Shown: positions 44,964 through 55,854 of the stretch, one piece after another | How positions within the stretch are numbered: position 1 is the stretch's first letter | Layout: every line of letters starts with the position of its first letter | Source of the DNA: Rhizoctonia solani | Lineage: Eukaryota > Basidiomycota > Agaricomycetes > Cantharellales > Ceratobasidiaceae | NCBI RefSeq assembly: GCF_016906535.1 | Contig: NC_057372.1 | Span: forward strand, 663,501-727,500 | Length of the DNA: 64,000 nucleotides | Direction: 5' to 3' | Translations under genes and position numbers: made by a program | Notes under the pieces: model-generated | The model's input: the letters and a program-made list of their open reading frames with translations, nothing else | What the model was told of the DNA's origin: nothing | The model's database searches: none

Positions 44964-47900
44964 TTATGAACCACCCAAAAGACTGTTGAGCGCTCTTTGG
45001 ACGTCGTATCCATGAGTCTCGAGCGCGTTGACCGCCTGTGAACGCGTGAAGCCCATTCCACAGAGAGTCTTGACGGCCTCGACGTCGTCCTCCACGGCTG
45101 GCGTGCCCGAGGTTGCACCAGACGGAACGGCAGCGGGGGGAGCTGGCATGTCAGGGATCTGCTCCTTGCCCTTTTTGCCCTTGTTCTTGTCCTTGGTCGT
45201 CTTGGACCTTCCAAACGGCAGATGAATCCCAAACTTCGAGTGTCGTTGAGTCGGCTCGGGGGGCGGGCTCAGCTGTGTCCTTGCTTGGGCCCTGGGGGAT
45301 TCGGAGCGTTTGCTGCTGCGCGGAGGTGACGCCCTTGCCGATCCGGAACGCACACTTGCAGAGGTAGGAGATGTCGGGGGAGAAGGACGAGACATCGTCG
45401 AAGCAGTTGCAGGCGCATGTACGGGCGCAGGAACAGGCACAGGCTCGGGGGCCGGAATGGAAGACCTAGCAGGTGCAGGCGCAGTAAAAGACGAGGAAGC
45501 AAACGCGTCAAACGAGGGTTTAGCAGAGCCCGTGTCCGACTTGGACGAAATTCCAAACGCCTCGTCAAACGAAACTCCCTTGCTTGTCGTACCGTTGCCA
45601 GTTCCGTTGCTCGTCACGCTGCTCGTTCCAAACGCGTCGTCGAATGAAAATCCGCCGGGAACGGTGGGAGTTGAGTTTGTGTTTGTGTCCTTGTCTTTGG
45701 ACGTAGCGCTCGCGAAATCAAAGTTGTCGTCAAACGAGTTTTGGAAGCTGAACCCCGAGGACTTTGTTTCTTCTTGATTGGATGAGAACCTGCGCAGGAT
45801 TGTTATTTCGAGTTGAATCGAGTCTCAAGGAGTTACTTACGACTTGAATGCTTCGTCAAATGCACTTGCGCCTGTAGCGGCGGGTGCAGGTACAGGTGCA
45901 GGAGCAGAGGTAGGAGCAGGGGCAGGTGTAGCACTCGGTAACCCGAAAACATTGTTGAAAGCCGATGTTGAAGGTGCAGGCGCAGGAGCAGACCCAGTAT
46001 CACCCACACCAGCGCCTGCCGGAGCAATAGAAGCCGCCCCAGCACCAGTACCAGCACTACCAGAATCAACACCACCCAGGGCGCAGTCCCCACATCACCC
46101 TGCTTAAGCGTCAATCTCTTGGCCGTCTTATCCAATGGCTCATCGTCGCTATCCGAATCGTCATCCTGCGGCTCCAACTCGGTCAACGGCGGCAAATCCT
46201 GGTTATTTGGCGAGTTTTGGGCGGAAAGCGCGGGGAACTGGGATGCGGCCGCTGCGAGCGCCGGGTCTTCATCCTTGTCTTTACTTTCGCCGACTGGTCT
46301 GGGGGTGGGAGCTTGTTTAGGTTCTTCGATGGACGCTCTGGGCGTGGGCTTGTCTTGTTCGATGGAGGTCTTGTGTTTCTCATCTTCCTTGATGTTGGTT
46401 TCCTCTTTCACGCCTTCGTCCTCGAACTTGTCGTCGCCCATCCCAAATGGATCCTCATCATCTGCTAGTCCATGCGTCGAGGGTTCGGCAATCGGTGCGG
46501 GGGGAGGCGGCTTGGGAGTAGCATCCGCCTTGGTCTCGGCTACAATATTCGAGGTACTATCGTCGTTCTTGTGCCCTTCACCAAACGCGCTCGCGTCACC
46601 AAATACAGCATCAAACGCCGATGCACCGCTCCCAGTTCCAGCAGCAGCAGCCCCGGCAGCAGGGGGAATACCAAATGGCGACGAAATGCCCTCGGGTGCG
46701 CCGAATGGCGAGGTAACAGTCGGCGAAGTAGGGTTGCTCCCAAACGGCGTCGTGCTAAACGGAGAAGCGGCGCTCGGGACATCGGCAAACGGTAACGCAC
46801 CCGCGCCGCTGCTTGCGCTCATCCCGCGCAGCCGGTCAAACGGATTCGTGCTCCCTGTTCGTTGGGGTACGGGCACGGCGGGCGTTACGGAGCGCGAAGC
46901 GGGCAGCTCGACCTGGGCAGGGGACAGCCTGTCTGCGCCGAACCCTGTGGACTGCGGGCTGAGGGGAAGAGCAGCCCCGTTGACGGTCGGGACGGTCGGG
47001 ATAGCTGGGACGGTTGGGACGGGCGCGACGATGGACGGTTCGGCCGTTTCGCCGAGCGCGACTCTGCGTTCAACATCTTCCAACTCTTGCCGAGCCTCTT
47101 CCGTCTCGTTTCGCGCGTCCTCGCCTTCCTTTTCGACCTTTTGCTTTTCGCCCTCGGCCGTGCCCAGCTGTTTCTTTGCGATCGCCAGGAGACCTTTGAC
47201 CTGCCTCGCCTCGCGCTTGAACTTTTCCACTTCGCCCTTGGCGCGCTCCGTCTCTTCGGAAATCTCTCTCACTTTCTTCTGCACGCCCCTCAACTCTTCC
47301 TTGTCTCGTAGCAGACTTGTCTCGAGTTCTCCGCGCTCAAGTCGGATCGCGCTAACTTCGCTCTCGGCCCTAATCAGCTCCTCCCTGACTTGCGCGAGTT
47401 CGGCATCCTGCGCAGCCTTGCGCGCCCTAATCTCGTTCAGGTGTGTTTCCTCGGTCACTCGCGAAGCAGCCGCGCGCGCAAGCTGTTCCTTGAGCGACGC
47501 GAGCTCGGCGGTACTGGCATCTGCCGATGCGCTCGCTGCTTGTCGTGCGGCAGTAGTAGAATCGAGCGCACGTTGGGTGCTTTGGAGTTGGTTTTGAACG
47601 TTGGCGATTTCGATACTGGTTGTGCCGTTGGGTGGAGCGGGGGAGGTTGCAGTTGCTGCTGCGGTTGTAGGAGAGAGCACTTCATCGTCTTCGTCGTCAT
47701 CGAATAGGTTACGTTGGGGTTTGGCTAACGTAAACGTAAGTATAGGAATACTTTGGAGTGTGTTGGACTTACGAGGTACTTGTGTTTGAACGGGTGCGGG
47801 TGCAGGCGCTGGAACCGGTGCCGAAGTGGGTGGCGTGGGCGTTTGCACGGGCTCGTCAAGTGACCACAAGTCGCGAAGCGTCTCGCCTGCACAAACAGCT

Positions 47901-49413
47901 TAGCAATCTTCCAAAACAAAAACAGACGCGTCACGTACTCTGCGCGGGTGCCGCAGGAGCCGGGGCCGCTCCCCTGAAGCTTGGCGGAATGAGCGAGGGC
48001 GGGAGTTCGTTTGGAATGTCGCGCCCAGCGAGCTTGCCATTGATGAGATGCATTGCAACAGCGAATCCATCGCGGGTTAATTTACCGTCCTTGTTCAGAT
48101 CGGACAAGTCCCTGCGACGAGTCAGTTAGATTCTCAACAAGACCGTTGATACTTACCAAACTTGGGCAAGAATCGCCTCGGGAAGCTTGGACTGGACCAT
48201 AAAGTTGACAGCGACATCGCCTTCGATAAAGCCACGCCCCTGAGGGTCGAGTCCAGCAAAGAATTGGTCCGACTTGGCCTTTTCCTCCTGGGTGACGTCC
48301 CATTTGGGCTGGGCAAACGGTGGTGCTTGGGGGATTGCGAATGGCTGACCGGTGACTTGGGGACGTACGGGCGGAGGAGGGGCCGGTGGGCGGCTGAACT
48401 GAGACTGACCGGTGTACTGCGGAGCGATGCGGGGCTGAGTGCCGGTATACTGAGGCTCGAGCGGGCCTTGGCCAGTGTATTGCGTGCGAATGGGACTGGC
48501 AGCACGTTGGGGGTAACCAGGAGCTGTTCGAGAGCTGTTGCTGGTACCAGTAAACTGGGCCTGAATGGGTGAACCTATCGAGGGACGAGGTGCGCCGCCG
48601 CTAGCCTGTTCGTACAAGCCAGCAGGGAGACCAGAGGGTAGAATCTGGAGTTGGCCGGTCATGACAGCCTGGATGAGGAACATGCCAATGATAAAGTCGG
48701 TAGAGTCCAGTGCACCACGCTCATGAGTATCTGCGAGATGCCTGTGGGGGATTGTCAGTCGAGGAACAGATGATGTTCATCAGGAACTGGCTGACCAAAT
48801 TTGGCTGAGTTTTTCGGTTGGAAGTTTGGATCGGACGAATAGGTCGCGTGCCTTGTCGCCTGTGTGGTGTCAGAGAGGAAACGACAGAGAACAGACACAC
48901 TGACCACTCAACAGGCCATTGGCAGGTCCACTCTGGAAGAACATGCGGAGAAACTTTTGTCTGTCTTCGGGGGTGAGCGGGGGCATGACGGGCCGTGCGG
49001 GGAGTGACGGAGGGGGCGAACGGGGCATAGGAGAGCCTGGGTTGGAGGAGACGCCCGGATCGGGATTCCCTTGATCGTCGGGAGCGGGCCGACTGTGCCG
49101 TGTGAGCACGCGTAGGATGACCATCACTCTGGCACTCACCGCGTCCAATCAGATCCTTCTTTGGGGCCTCGCCAGCCTGTGCCCAGCCTATGAGTCTGAG
49201 TGCAATGCCCAGTCCGGTCTCGGTGAGAAATCCATTATTTTCTGTGTCGGACAACTGCCAGATCTCGCCGAGGGTGGCGGGGGGAAGCGCCGAGCCAGCA
49301 AAGACCTTGACTGCCTCGTCGCCGGTAACTACTCCCAGGTCCTGTGTGTCGGCCCTGGCAAATACTGCCTTGATCACCTGCTGCTCTTGTGCCGTCGCTT
49401 CGAACCCGGCCAT
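44964..49413 (-). CDS. EDE1: EH-domain endocytic scaffold, Ede1/Eps15-like
   Basis: An early endocytosis scaffold that binds NPF-motif adaptors and ubiquitin at the plasma membrane. The start is at 49411-49413. Three EH domains follow: EH1 with [18 protein letters not shown] and [14 protein letters not shown]2 with [14 protein letters not shown] and SKLP...QIWHLAD; EH3 with [15 protein letters not shown] and [15 protein letters not shown] Pro/Gln-rich linker carries several QFTG/QYTG motifs. Then comes a coiled coil of about 200 residues ([28 protein letters not shown]), low-complexity Pro/Gly/Asp segments (DPFGMGDD), and a C-terminal UBA domain ([28 protein letters not shown]), stop 44964-44966. 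One missing base in a C run near 46079 breaks the frame between the coiled-coil exon and the FDEAF-type repeats. The order EH x3, coiled coil, UBA fits Ede1. Confidence 0.88.
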
Positions 49414-49532
49414 CGTTGTTGGGAAATGTCCTCGCTCGTGGGACCTGACTGCGCTTACCTCATCTGATCTATATTACGTCATATCCGCGCTTGTTCTGCC
49501 AGACACGTCTACCCCCAGTACTGTAATGCAGC
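49414..49532. promoter_or_regulatory. Very short bidirectional promoter, EDE1-like / PMT2
   Basis: Only 119 bp separate the two start codons. Both genes act in membrane traffic or secretion. The spacer must carry both core promoters unless the 5' UTRs overlap the coding ends. Confidence 0.45.
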
Positions 49533-52399
49533 ATGACCTACCGCCAACACCACTCGGTTGCACTTGATATTCAGGACGACTTTGAGCACGTGCACCACCC
49601 TCGCAACGAGCTTCCCCTTACCATGGAGGATACCACCAGACGGCGATATCCACACTCTGAAAAGACCGATCTCTGGCACATTGACAACGGCGGCGACGAC
49701 GACTCCAAGGATGTCTACAGCAAGGCCAAGGCTGGGTTTCACACCGGCAGACTGGGCCCAGTTAGGCGCCAGCAGCCTCCCCCGAGCAACATGGCAAGCA
49801 CACCGCGCATACACATCCACATCCACACACCCGCTAACCCATTCCCTCCCGATTCCAGACCGAATTTATCCAGCAAAACAGCGATCTCGTGCCGCCGGTG
49901 ATATACACACTCCTCTCGTGCTGGACACGCTTTTATGATATTGGCAAATCAGACATTGTCGTCTGGGACGAGGCCCATTTCGGCAAGTTTGGCTCCCACT
50001 ACCTCAAGCGCGAGTTTTACTTTGATGTCCATCCTCCATTGGGCAAGATGCTCGTCGGCCTCGCTGGGCTGTTGTCAGGCTACGACGGCACCTTTGAATT
50101 CAAGTCGGGCGAAAAATACCCTGATTCAGTTCCGTTTGTTACTATGCGCGTCATGCTCGCTCTCTTTGGCGTCGCCATGGTCCCCCTCGCTTGGTTTACC
50201 GCCAAAGAGCTGCGCTTTACGAATCGGGCCTGCCATTTAGTCACTATCATGACCCTATGCGGTGAGTTTGTCCATCATCCATGCTTCGTCTCTCCGCAGT
50301 CGGTCTGACGCCACGTAGACCTCGCATGGCTCTGCATCAGCCGGTTCATCCTCCTCGATTCTATGCTACTGTTCTTCACATTTACTACAGTATTTTGTCT
50401 CACTAAATTCGTTAATCAGCAGTATCAGTAAGTTTGTCCTCTAACATACTCAACTCGTTCTAACGTACCTCCCAAGGTCTTTTTCATTCGACTGGTGGTT
50501 ATGGCTCGCAGCAACTGGATGGTCCATCGGTTGCGTGTGTAGCGTCAAATGGGTCGGGTTCTTTGCTACAGCTCTCGTCGGCGCATATACCATCGAAGAT
50601 CTCTGGGACAAATTCGGCGATTTGAAGATGCCTGTGGTATGTCATACCTCCCAACCCAACTTGATCATCATCGTACTCATGGACTACAGCGCACATACAT
50701 CAAACACTGGATCGCTCGAGGTCTATGCTTGATCGTCTTGCCCATGCTCATCTACATGGCCTCGTTCAAAATTCACTTCTTGGTGCTCAACCATTCGGGC
50801 CCAGGGGACGCCCAAATGAGCTCGCTCTTCCAAGCAAACCTCGTCGGGAATGATTTTGCCCAAAACCCGCTCGGCAAGTTCCCTTCTCTCTTAGATTCAT
50901 CAGCCTATACTAAACTCCTACTACAACAACAGAGGTCATGCTCGGTTCCAAAGTGACGCTCAAAAACGTAGGATACGGCGGCGGTCTCCTCCACTCACAC
51001 GTCCAAACCTACCCCGTCGGCTCGCAACAACAGCAAGTCACATGCTACCACTACAAAGACGACAACAACCACTGGACGTTCCTCCCACCCTGGGGATCCC
51101 CCGACATCGACCCCAACGGCGAGCTCGTGCCGCTCAAACATGCCGCCGTCGTCCGTCTTCAGCACACACCCACGACGAGGAACTTGCACTCGCACACCGT
51201 CACCGCCCCCGTCACGAAATCCAACTACGAAGTGAGCTGCTACGGCAATACCACGGTCGGAGACTCGCACGATCACTGGGTGGTAGAAGTCGTCGACGAC
51301 CTCCACCGCGGCCGTCGTGAAAAAGTGGACCGGATTCACTCGTTGACGACCCGGTTGAGGTTCAAGCATCAGAGTCTGGGATGTTATTTACGCGCGGCCA
51401 ACGCGGTCTTGCCTCAGTGGGGATTCAAGCAGATCGAAGTCTCGTGTGTAAAGGAGAACGACGAGAGCGATACGCATACGTATTGGAACGTCGAGAGTCA
51501 CTGGAACTCTAGGCGTAAGTCACTTCACTCTCCTCCTAAACTCGGCTCGACACTAACTAATCGTCGGATAGTCCCGCCCGGAAACGCAAAGCTCTACTCG
51601 TCCCCCTTTCTCCGAGACTTTTGGCACCTCAACGTCGCAATGATGACATCCAACAACGCGCTCGTCCCGGACCCAGACAAAGAAGACATCCTAGCATCCA
51701 AACCGACCGAATGGCCGTTCCTCCACGTTGGTCTGCGCATGTGCGGATGGGGGGACGATCAGCCCAAGTACTACCTCCTCGGCCACCCTATCGTCTGGTG
51801 GTCCGGAAGTCTCGCCCTCGGTCTCAGTTTGCTCGCGACGGGCGTGTATTTGTTGCGCGCGCAGAGAAAGTATGTTGATTTTGGGCCTGGGGAATGGGAT
51901 CAGTTTTCGTATGTGACCAAGTTGGCGTTTTTCGGATGGGTTTTCCATTTTAGTGAGTTGTTGCTTGTTTTTCCTTCTTTTTCTTTCTTTCTGGGTATTG
52001 AATGTGTACAACTTGTGTTATAGTGCCGTTCTTGATCATGGGACGAGTAACTTATATCCACCACTACGTACGTTCTTTTTTTCCTTGCTATCACTTGAAC
52101 TTGACTCGTCGTGCATTACAGCTCCCTGCACTATGGTTCTCGGTGCTCATGGTCGGCCATCTCTTCAACCACTTTGTCTTTGCCGCTCGCATAGCCGAAC
52201 GAACTAAATGGATCGTGTTTGGCGCGGCCGTCTCAGTCATCGTCGGCGTCTTTTGGTGGTTCCGAGGCATCGCGTTTGGAATTACCGGTCCGATTAAAGA
52301 TTATTGGGGATTGGCGTGGAGAAAGGTCTGTTCTTCACTGGCCCCTTCTTTACATTAACTGATATATGGTTCATTAAATAGACATGGAACATCTACTAA
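49533..52399 (+). CDS. PMT2: Protein O-mannosyltransferase, PMT2 class
   Basis: Transfers mannose from dolichyl phosphate to Ser/Thr of secretory proteins in the ER. Soluble N-terminus ([16 protein letters not shown]), then a 100-bp intron (49759-49858, with perfect ctaac branch) and the first luminal loop with [18 protein letters not shown], the catalytic Asp-Glu. [12 protein letters not shown] and spans follow ([38 protein letters not shown]). The luminal part holds three MIR repeats ([25 protein letters not shown] start; [33 protein letters not shown]). Later spans include [17 protein letters not shown] and [17 protein letters not shown], ending RKTWNIY, stop 52397-52399. An intron at 50874-50932 begins GCAAGT (GC-AG type). 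No frame break was needed. Confidence 0.9.
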
Positions 52400-52512
52400 G
52401 GTGTACAAAAAAAATATTAAACTATGGTTCCTTGCTTTTAGGGTATGGAAGGATTAGACTGGTGTGTGTATACGTATACCAATTCAAGAGATTGTTTCTT
52501 TTTATACGGGTG

Positions 52513-53615
52513 TTAGTCGGCTTTGGAATTGAGCTGGGGGACAGCTGGGTCCCATGGTCCTCGGATTCGACTATATAAATAATCACATCAGTCGATATGT
52601 TAGGGGGGGAGGGGTGTAGACGTACTTTTTGTATCTCTGGCTCCGTACCAACACAGCCGGCGAACCAAAAGTCAAAAGGCTGAGGAATATCACAAACGGG
52701 AAAACAAGATTGCGAGAGGGTAGAGCAGCAAACGAGAAGCCAGTCACTAAGCATGTGAGTAGCAGCGAAGGGAACGTATATCTCTGCTCCCTGTTAGTGA
52801 AAGGCGGAGAAATAAGAGCATGTGAAGAACGTACTTGAAGTCGTTGCCTCAGCACTGGTAGCAGAGCAAACGACTGAAGCGCATAAAGCATGAGCGAAAA
52901 TACTGCTATATCCGTTTGGAGTCGGGAGCCAGGACGACGCTCGCTGATACAGCCGCATTCATCGATAACACTGATGTCAGGCTTTCTCTTCCTAAGTCTC
53001 TTATAAATCTAATATAGTGACATGCATTACTCACCCTCCCTGGTTCTCCCCTCCTGTGTGCTCACGAACTACACTCACTCTCTCGGGGGTATAATCCGCC
53101 AACACCGCATGAAGTATAAACAACGCAGCTGACAAAGCCCATATCGAATCGTCCGAGGTTGCAGCCGTAAGAGTTCGTAAAACGGGCGCCAAAGACGCCA
53201 GAGCCAGAAAAACAAGGATAGACGATTTCAGTGCTTGTGCTAGCCTATTGGTGTAAGGCGTCGACTTGTTGACGTTCGACTCTGAAGATGCGAGCTCGTG
53301 GATCCCAAACCCGAGTATGGATAAACCTGAGCCGAGGCAAACGAGCACACGCGGGTCCAGTAGTCCACTTTTCAGACGTGCAAAGATGGACAGGAAAAGT
53401 GCGGTGTTTGAGAGGTGTTGGGTCACTGGCAGAACTGTCTTTAAGAGTGAGACATAGGTATATTGTTTCAAATTGACTTGAGTCGTATCAGTGAGTTGGC
53501 CCAGTCAAGGATAGAGAGCCAAGGTAGTCTTACTATTGCGTTGAAGAGAGCTTAGAAAGCTGGCTGGAAGGTGGTTATCTGGGAACGGCTGCTTCTCCAG
53601 AGAATTTTTCGCCAT
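52513..53615 (-). CDS. GPI2: GPI N-acetylglucosaminyltransferase subunit PIG-C/Gpi2
   Basis: A subunit of the ER complex that starts GPI-anchor synthesis. The start chosen at 53613-53615 gives MAKNSLEKQPFPDNHLPASFLSSLQRN, the conserved front. After an intron come the hydrophobic spans TYVSLLKTVLPVTQHLS, LVCLGSGLSILGFGIHEL, SSILVFLALASLAPVLRTLT and LFILHAVLADY. Then LTSVLSMNAAVSASVVLAS, FSLMLYALQSFALLPVLR, and the end GPWDPAVPQLNSK (the GPWDxA box), stop 52513-52515. One base is missing near 52926-52928 after VVLA. An in-frame upstream ATG at 53687 is an alternative start. It is convergent with PMT2; the two stops are 113 bp apart. Confidence 0.85.
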
Positions 53616-53749
53616 TGGGTGGATGGAATAGAAACATTTTGCATGTGATGGTAGTGGTAATTTCAAGGTGTCAATAGTATTCACCAAAGATGCGTTCTTA
53701 TCAGCGTCTACAAGGTATTTATATTTGTACTGGAGAGAAATATAGCAGG

Positions 53750-53846
53750 TCTCCTATGGCGCAATCGGTGGCGCGTCTGACTGTTAGCCTTATTCGGATA
53801 GGGTCAGCAAATCAGAAGGTTGTTAGTTCGAGCCTAACTGGGAGAG
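53750..53846 (+). tRNA. tRNA-Asn (anticodon GUU) with a 24-nt intron
   Basis: Folds fully by eye. The acceptor stem is TCTCCTA with TGGGAGA, with one G-U pair. The D stem is GCGC/GCGC with loop AATCGGTG, and the anticodon stem is TCTGA/TCAGA. The loop is C-T-GTT-A-A with the intron 53787-53810 after the base following the anticodon, the canonical position. The T arm is GTTAG/CTAAC with TTCGAGC. The discriminator base is G, as expected for tRNA-Asn. A polymerase III terminator follows. Confidence 0.85.
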
Positions 53847-53849
53847 ATC

Positions 53850-53854
53850 TTTTT
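53850..53854 (+). terminator. RNA polymerase III terminator of the tRNA-Asn gene
   Basis: TTTTT four bases after the tRNA 3' end, the usual Pol III stop signal. Confidence 0.75.
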
Positions 53855-54112
53855 GCTTCTACCTACTTATGTAACTCTTCCCATCCGATTTTTGCCTGTA
53901 AGCAAACCCTGATGATTGTTTCGAAAAGTTTTTCCCATTAAATGCGGCGCGTATCCCAAGCTCACTGCAAGTGAATAGAGTTATCTCTATAACTTATCGG
54001 AACTAGACGAACTATAGCTATTGGAATAATATTGGATTTCTATGCGCATTTATAGGGTATATCCATAGTATTATAGTATCCAGAAACAAGGCCACGATTA
54101 TTGACACCTTTC

Positions 54113-55342
54113 TTATAGCGGCTTAACTCCGGCCCAGGCGCGCAGTTGCTCGTACAATAGCAGAGTCATAGTAGTATGCGAACCGAGCTAAATCGACCCG
54201 CGTCAGATGTTATTTGTCCACAAGCCGAGTTCCTTACCCGAATCCAGCACATCCCGAATCCCTTATAAAACGTCAGATTGGGTGCTACTAATCAAAAATA
54301 CGTATACTCACTTTATAGTAAGCGAGCGGTCCTTCCTTGCGAAGAGTCTTGGCCACACAGTCCGTCACCCCACGGTACATGCGTTTATGATCATTCATAA
54401 GTCGAACTTTGATCACATCTATGTTCAAAAATCTAGTATATAATTCAACCGACTGTGCCAGGTTGACTCACCAACCGGGTTGGAGGCGATAGAGCACACC
54501 AAGCTGAATTCTCGTGAGTTTTACCACCATCAACCATCCCGAGTTTAACAACTCACCCAGCGAAAAGGCTTGAAGTGAGATGTAAAGGTATACCCTCATC
54601 CATAAATCTACGACTCTTTATTACTTGTTTGATGTGATCATATGAGCCTATCTGCGCGACGGTGATGATTGCACCGCGGGTGACAGTTGCGGCGGTTCCA
54701 CGCCATAGCGAACGCAGACCACCAGAGAGCGTACCTCCTCCTTCATTATAAACGCATCTAAGAGAAGATACTATACTCGAGTACTCTGAAACAGGAGGAT
54801 TGTGGTAAGCCTGCATACGAACTGGGCCATGGGGTTAGCACGCGAGTAGATTAGACATAGTTAATGCACTACTCTTAATAAGATCCGTTGGATTGGCTAT
54901 TGTGGCTCCGATTGCTCCAGACATCAATCCCGATAGAGCTTTCAGTGGTATACCTTCCCTGGTAAGAGCACCATTTGAAAGGTCATATAGACTTGTGCGA
55001 CGAATGAGTTAGGAGGAGCCTGTGATCTAACATAATCCACTCACAGGTCCTTGTGTGCCTCATATGTACCCAGGCGAATGGTAGCGTATATGCCTTCCCT
55101 AAGTACACCAGCACTAACTCCATTCATAAGTGAGAGTGAACCCTCCGACTGGATTATTCCTCTGGCGACATTGAAGAAGGACCTAGATGTGGATCCTGGA
55201 GGACGTCAATTTCAGACGTAACTGGTGAAGTGTGTGACACATACCATCGGTTTGGAGTTGCTGGCGAACCTAGATGATAAAAAATCAATAGCAAGCTTTT
55301 CGCTAAGTTTTTTGGACTTACTTTTATACTTTTGACGAGCAT
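54113..55342 (-). CDS. Mitochondrial carrier family protein, N-terminus short or incomplete
   Basis: Moves metabolites across the mitochondrial inner membrane; the sequence is nearest dicarboxylate or uncoupling-protein types. In order: VRQQLQTD at the end of the first signature, FFNVARGIIQSEGSLSLMNG, LREGIYATIRLGTYE, then ALTREGIPLKAL and NPTDLIKVRMQ (second signature), SLWRGTAATVTRGAIITV and SYDHIKQVI. The third part has SNPVDVIKVRLM, GPLAYYKGFGMCWIR, and the last span with HTTMTLLLYEQLRAW, stop 54113-54115. The exons join in phase. The first transmembrane helix with P-x-[DE]-x-x-[KR] is missing upstream of the start at 55340-55342. Either an upstream exon is not recognised or the gene is 5'-truncated. 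Confidence 0.75.
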
Positions 55343-55854
55343 TTAGTGTTAATGGTCTACGTATCGGTTCAGTTGTTCCTATAAACGGCGACAGGTGCCG
55401 AACTCTTACACGTCAACGGGGTTTGTGACCGCAGAGCTAAAATATCTAAGCAATTTCGATGTCTCTGAGGGCTAATGAATATTCATGGAGTAAATCAGCA
55501 CTAACTGCTCAATCCTGCTCCGACAAACCGGACCGCGAATTCATAATTGGGTAGTTGACGGATTCGGCGGGGTACAATTGCCCGGTGTTCGTGTAGATCT
55601 GTGTAATCGAGTCCGATAGCAGCGTCACTAGTATTCTTGTCGTTTCCCAACACATGAAATTTAGAGGTTCTCTGATCAGAGTGCATGTTGTCGTTGGCTG
55701 TCTTGGTTGGGCGTTCTAAATTAGGTAACAGAGGCTCATTTAATTAGCGCTATAATCACGTGACATGCGCGTTGACATCGCTTTTGGAACCTCATCGACA
55801 TCTCAACCTCAAGCCACTCTAGACACTTTTTCCTGAAGCAAGTTTCACGGTAGT
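55343..55854. other. Intergenic, promoter of DBP5
   Basis: About 510 bp. The 61-codon minus frame at 55501-55686 has no features. The region should hold the DBP5 promoter and perhaps a missing first exon of the carrier gene, but I could not find one. Confidence 0.35.

Noticed and set aside
46119..47597. A 492-codon plus-strand open frame, and further long frames nearby
   Set aside because: It is antisense to the EDE1-like coiled-coil exon. The composition is Ser/Ala-rich, as expected from the reverse of a low-complexity sequence, and it has no domain.
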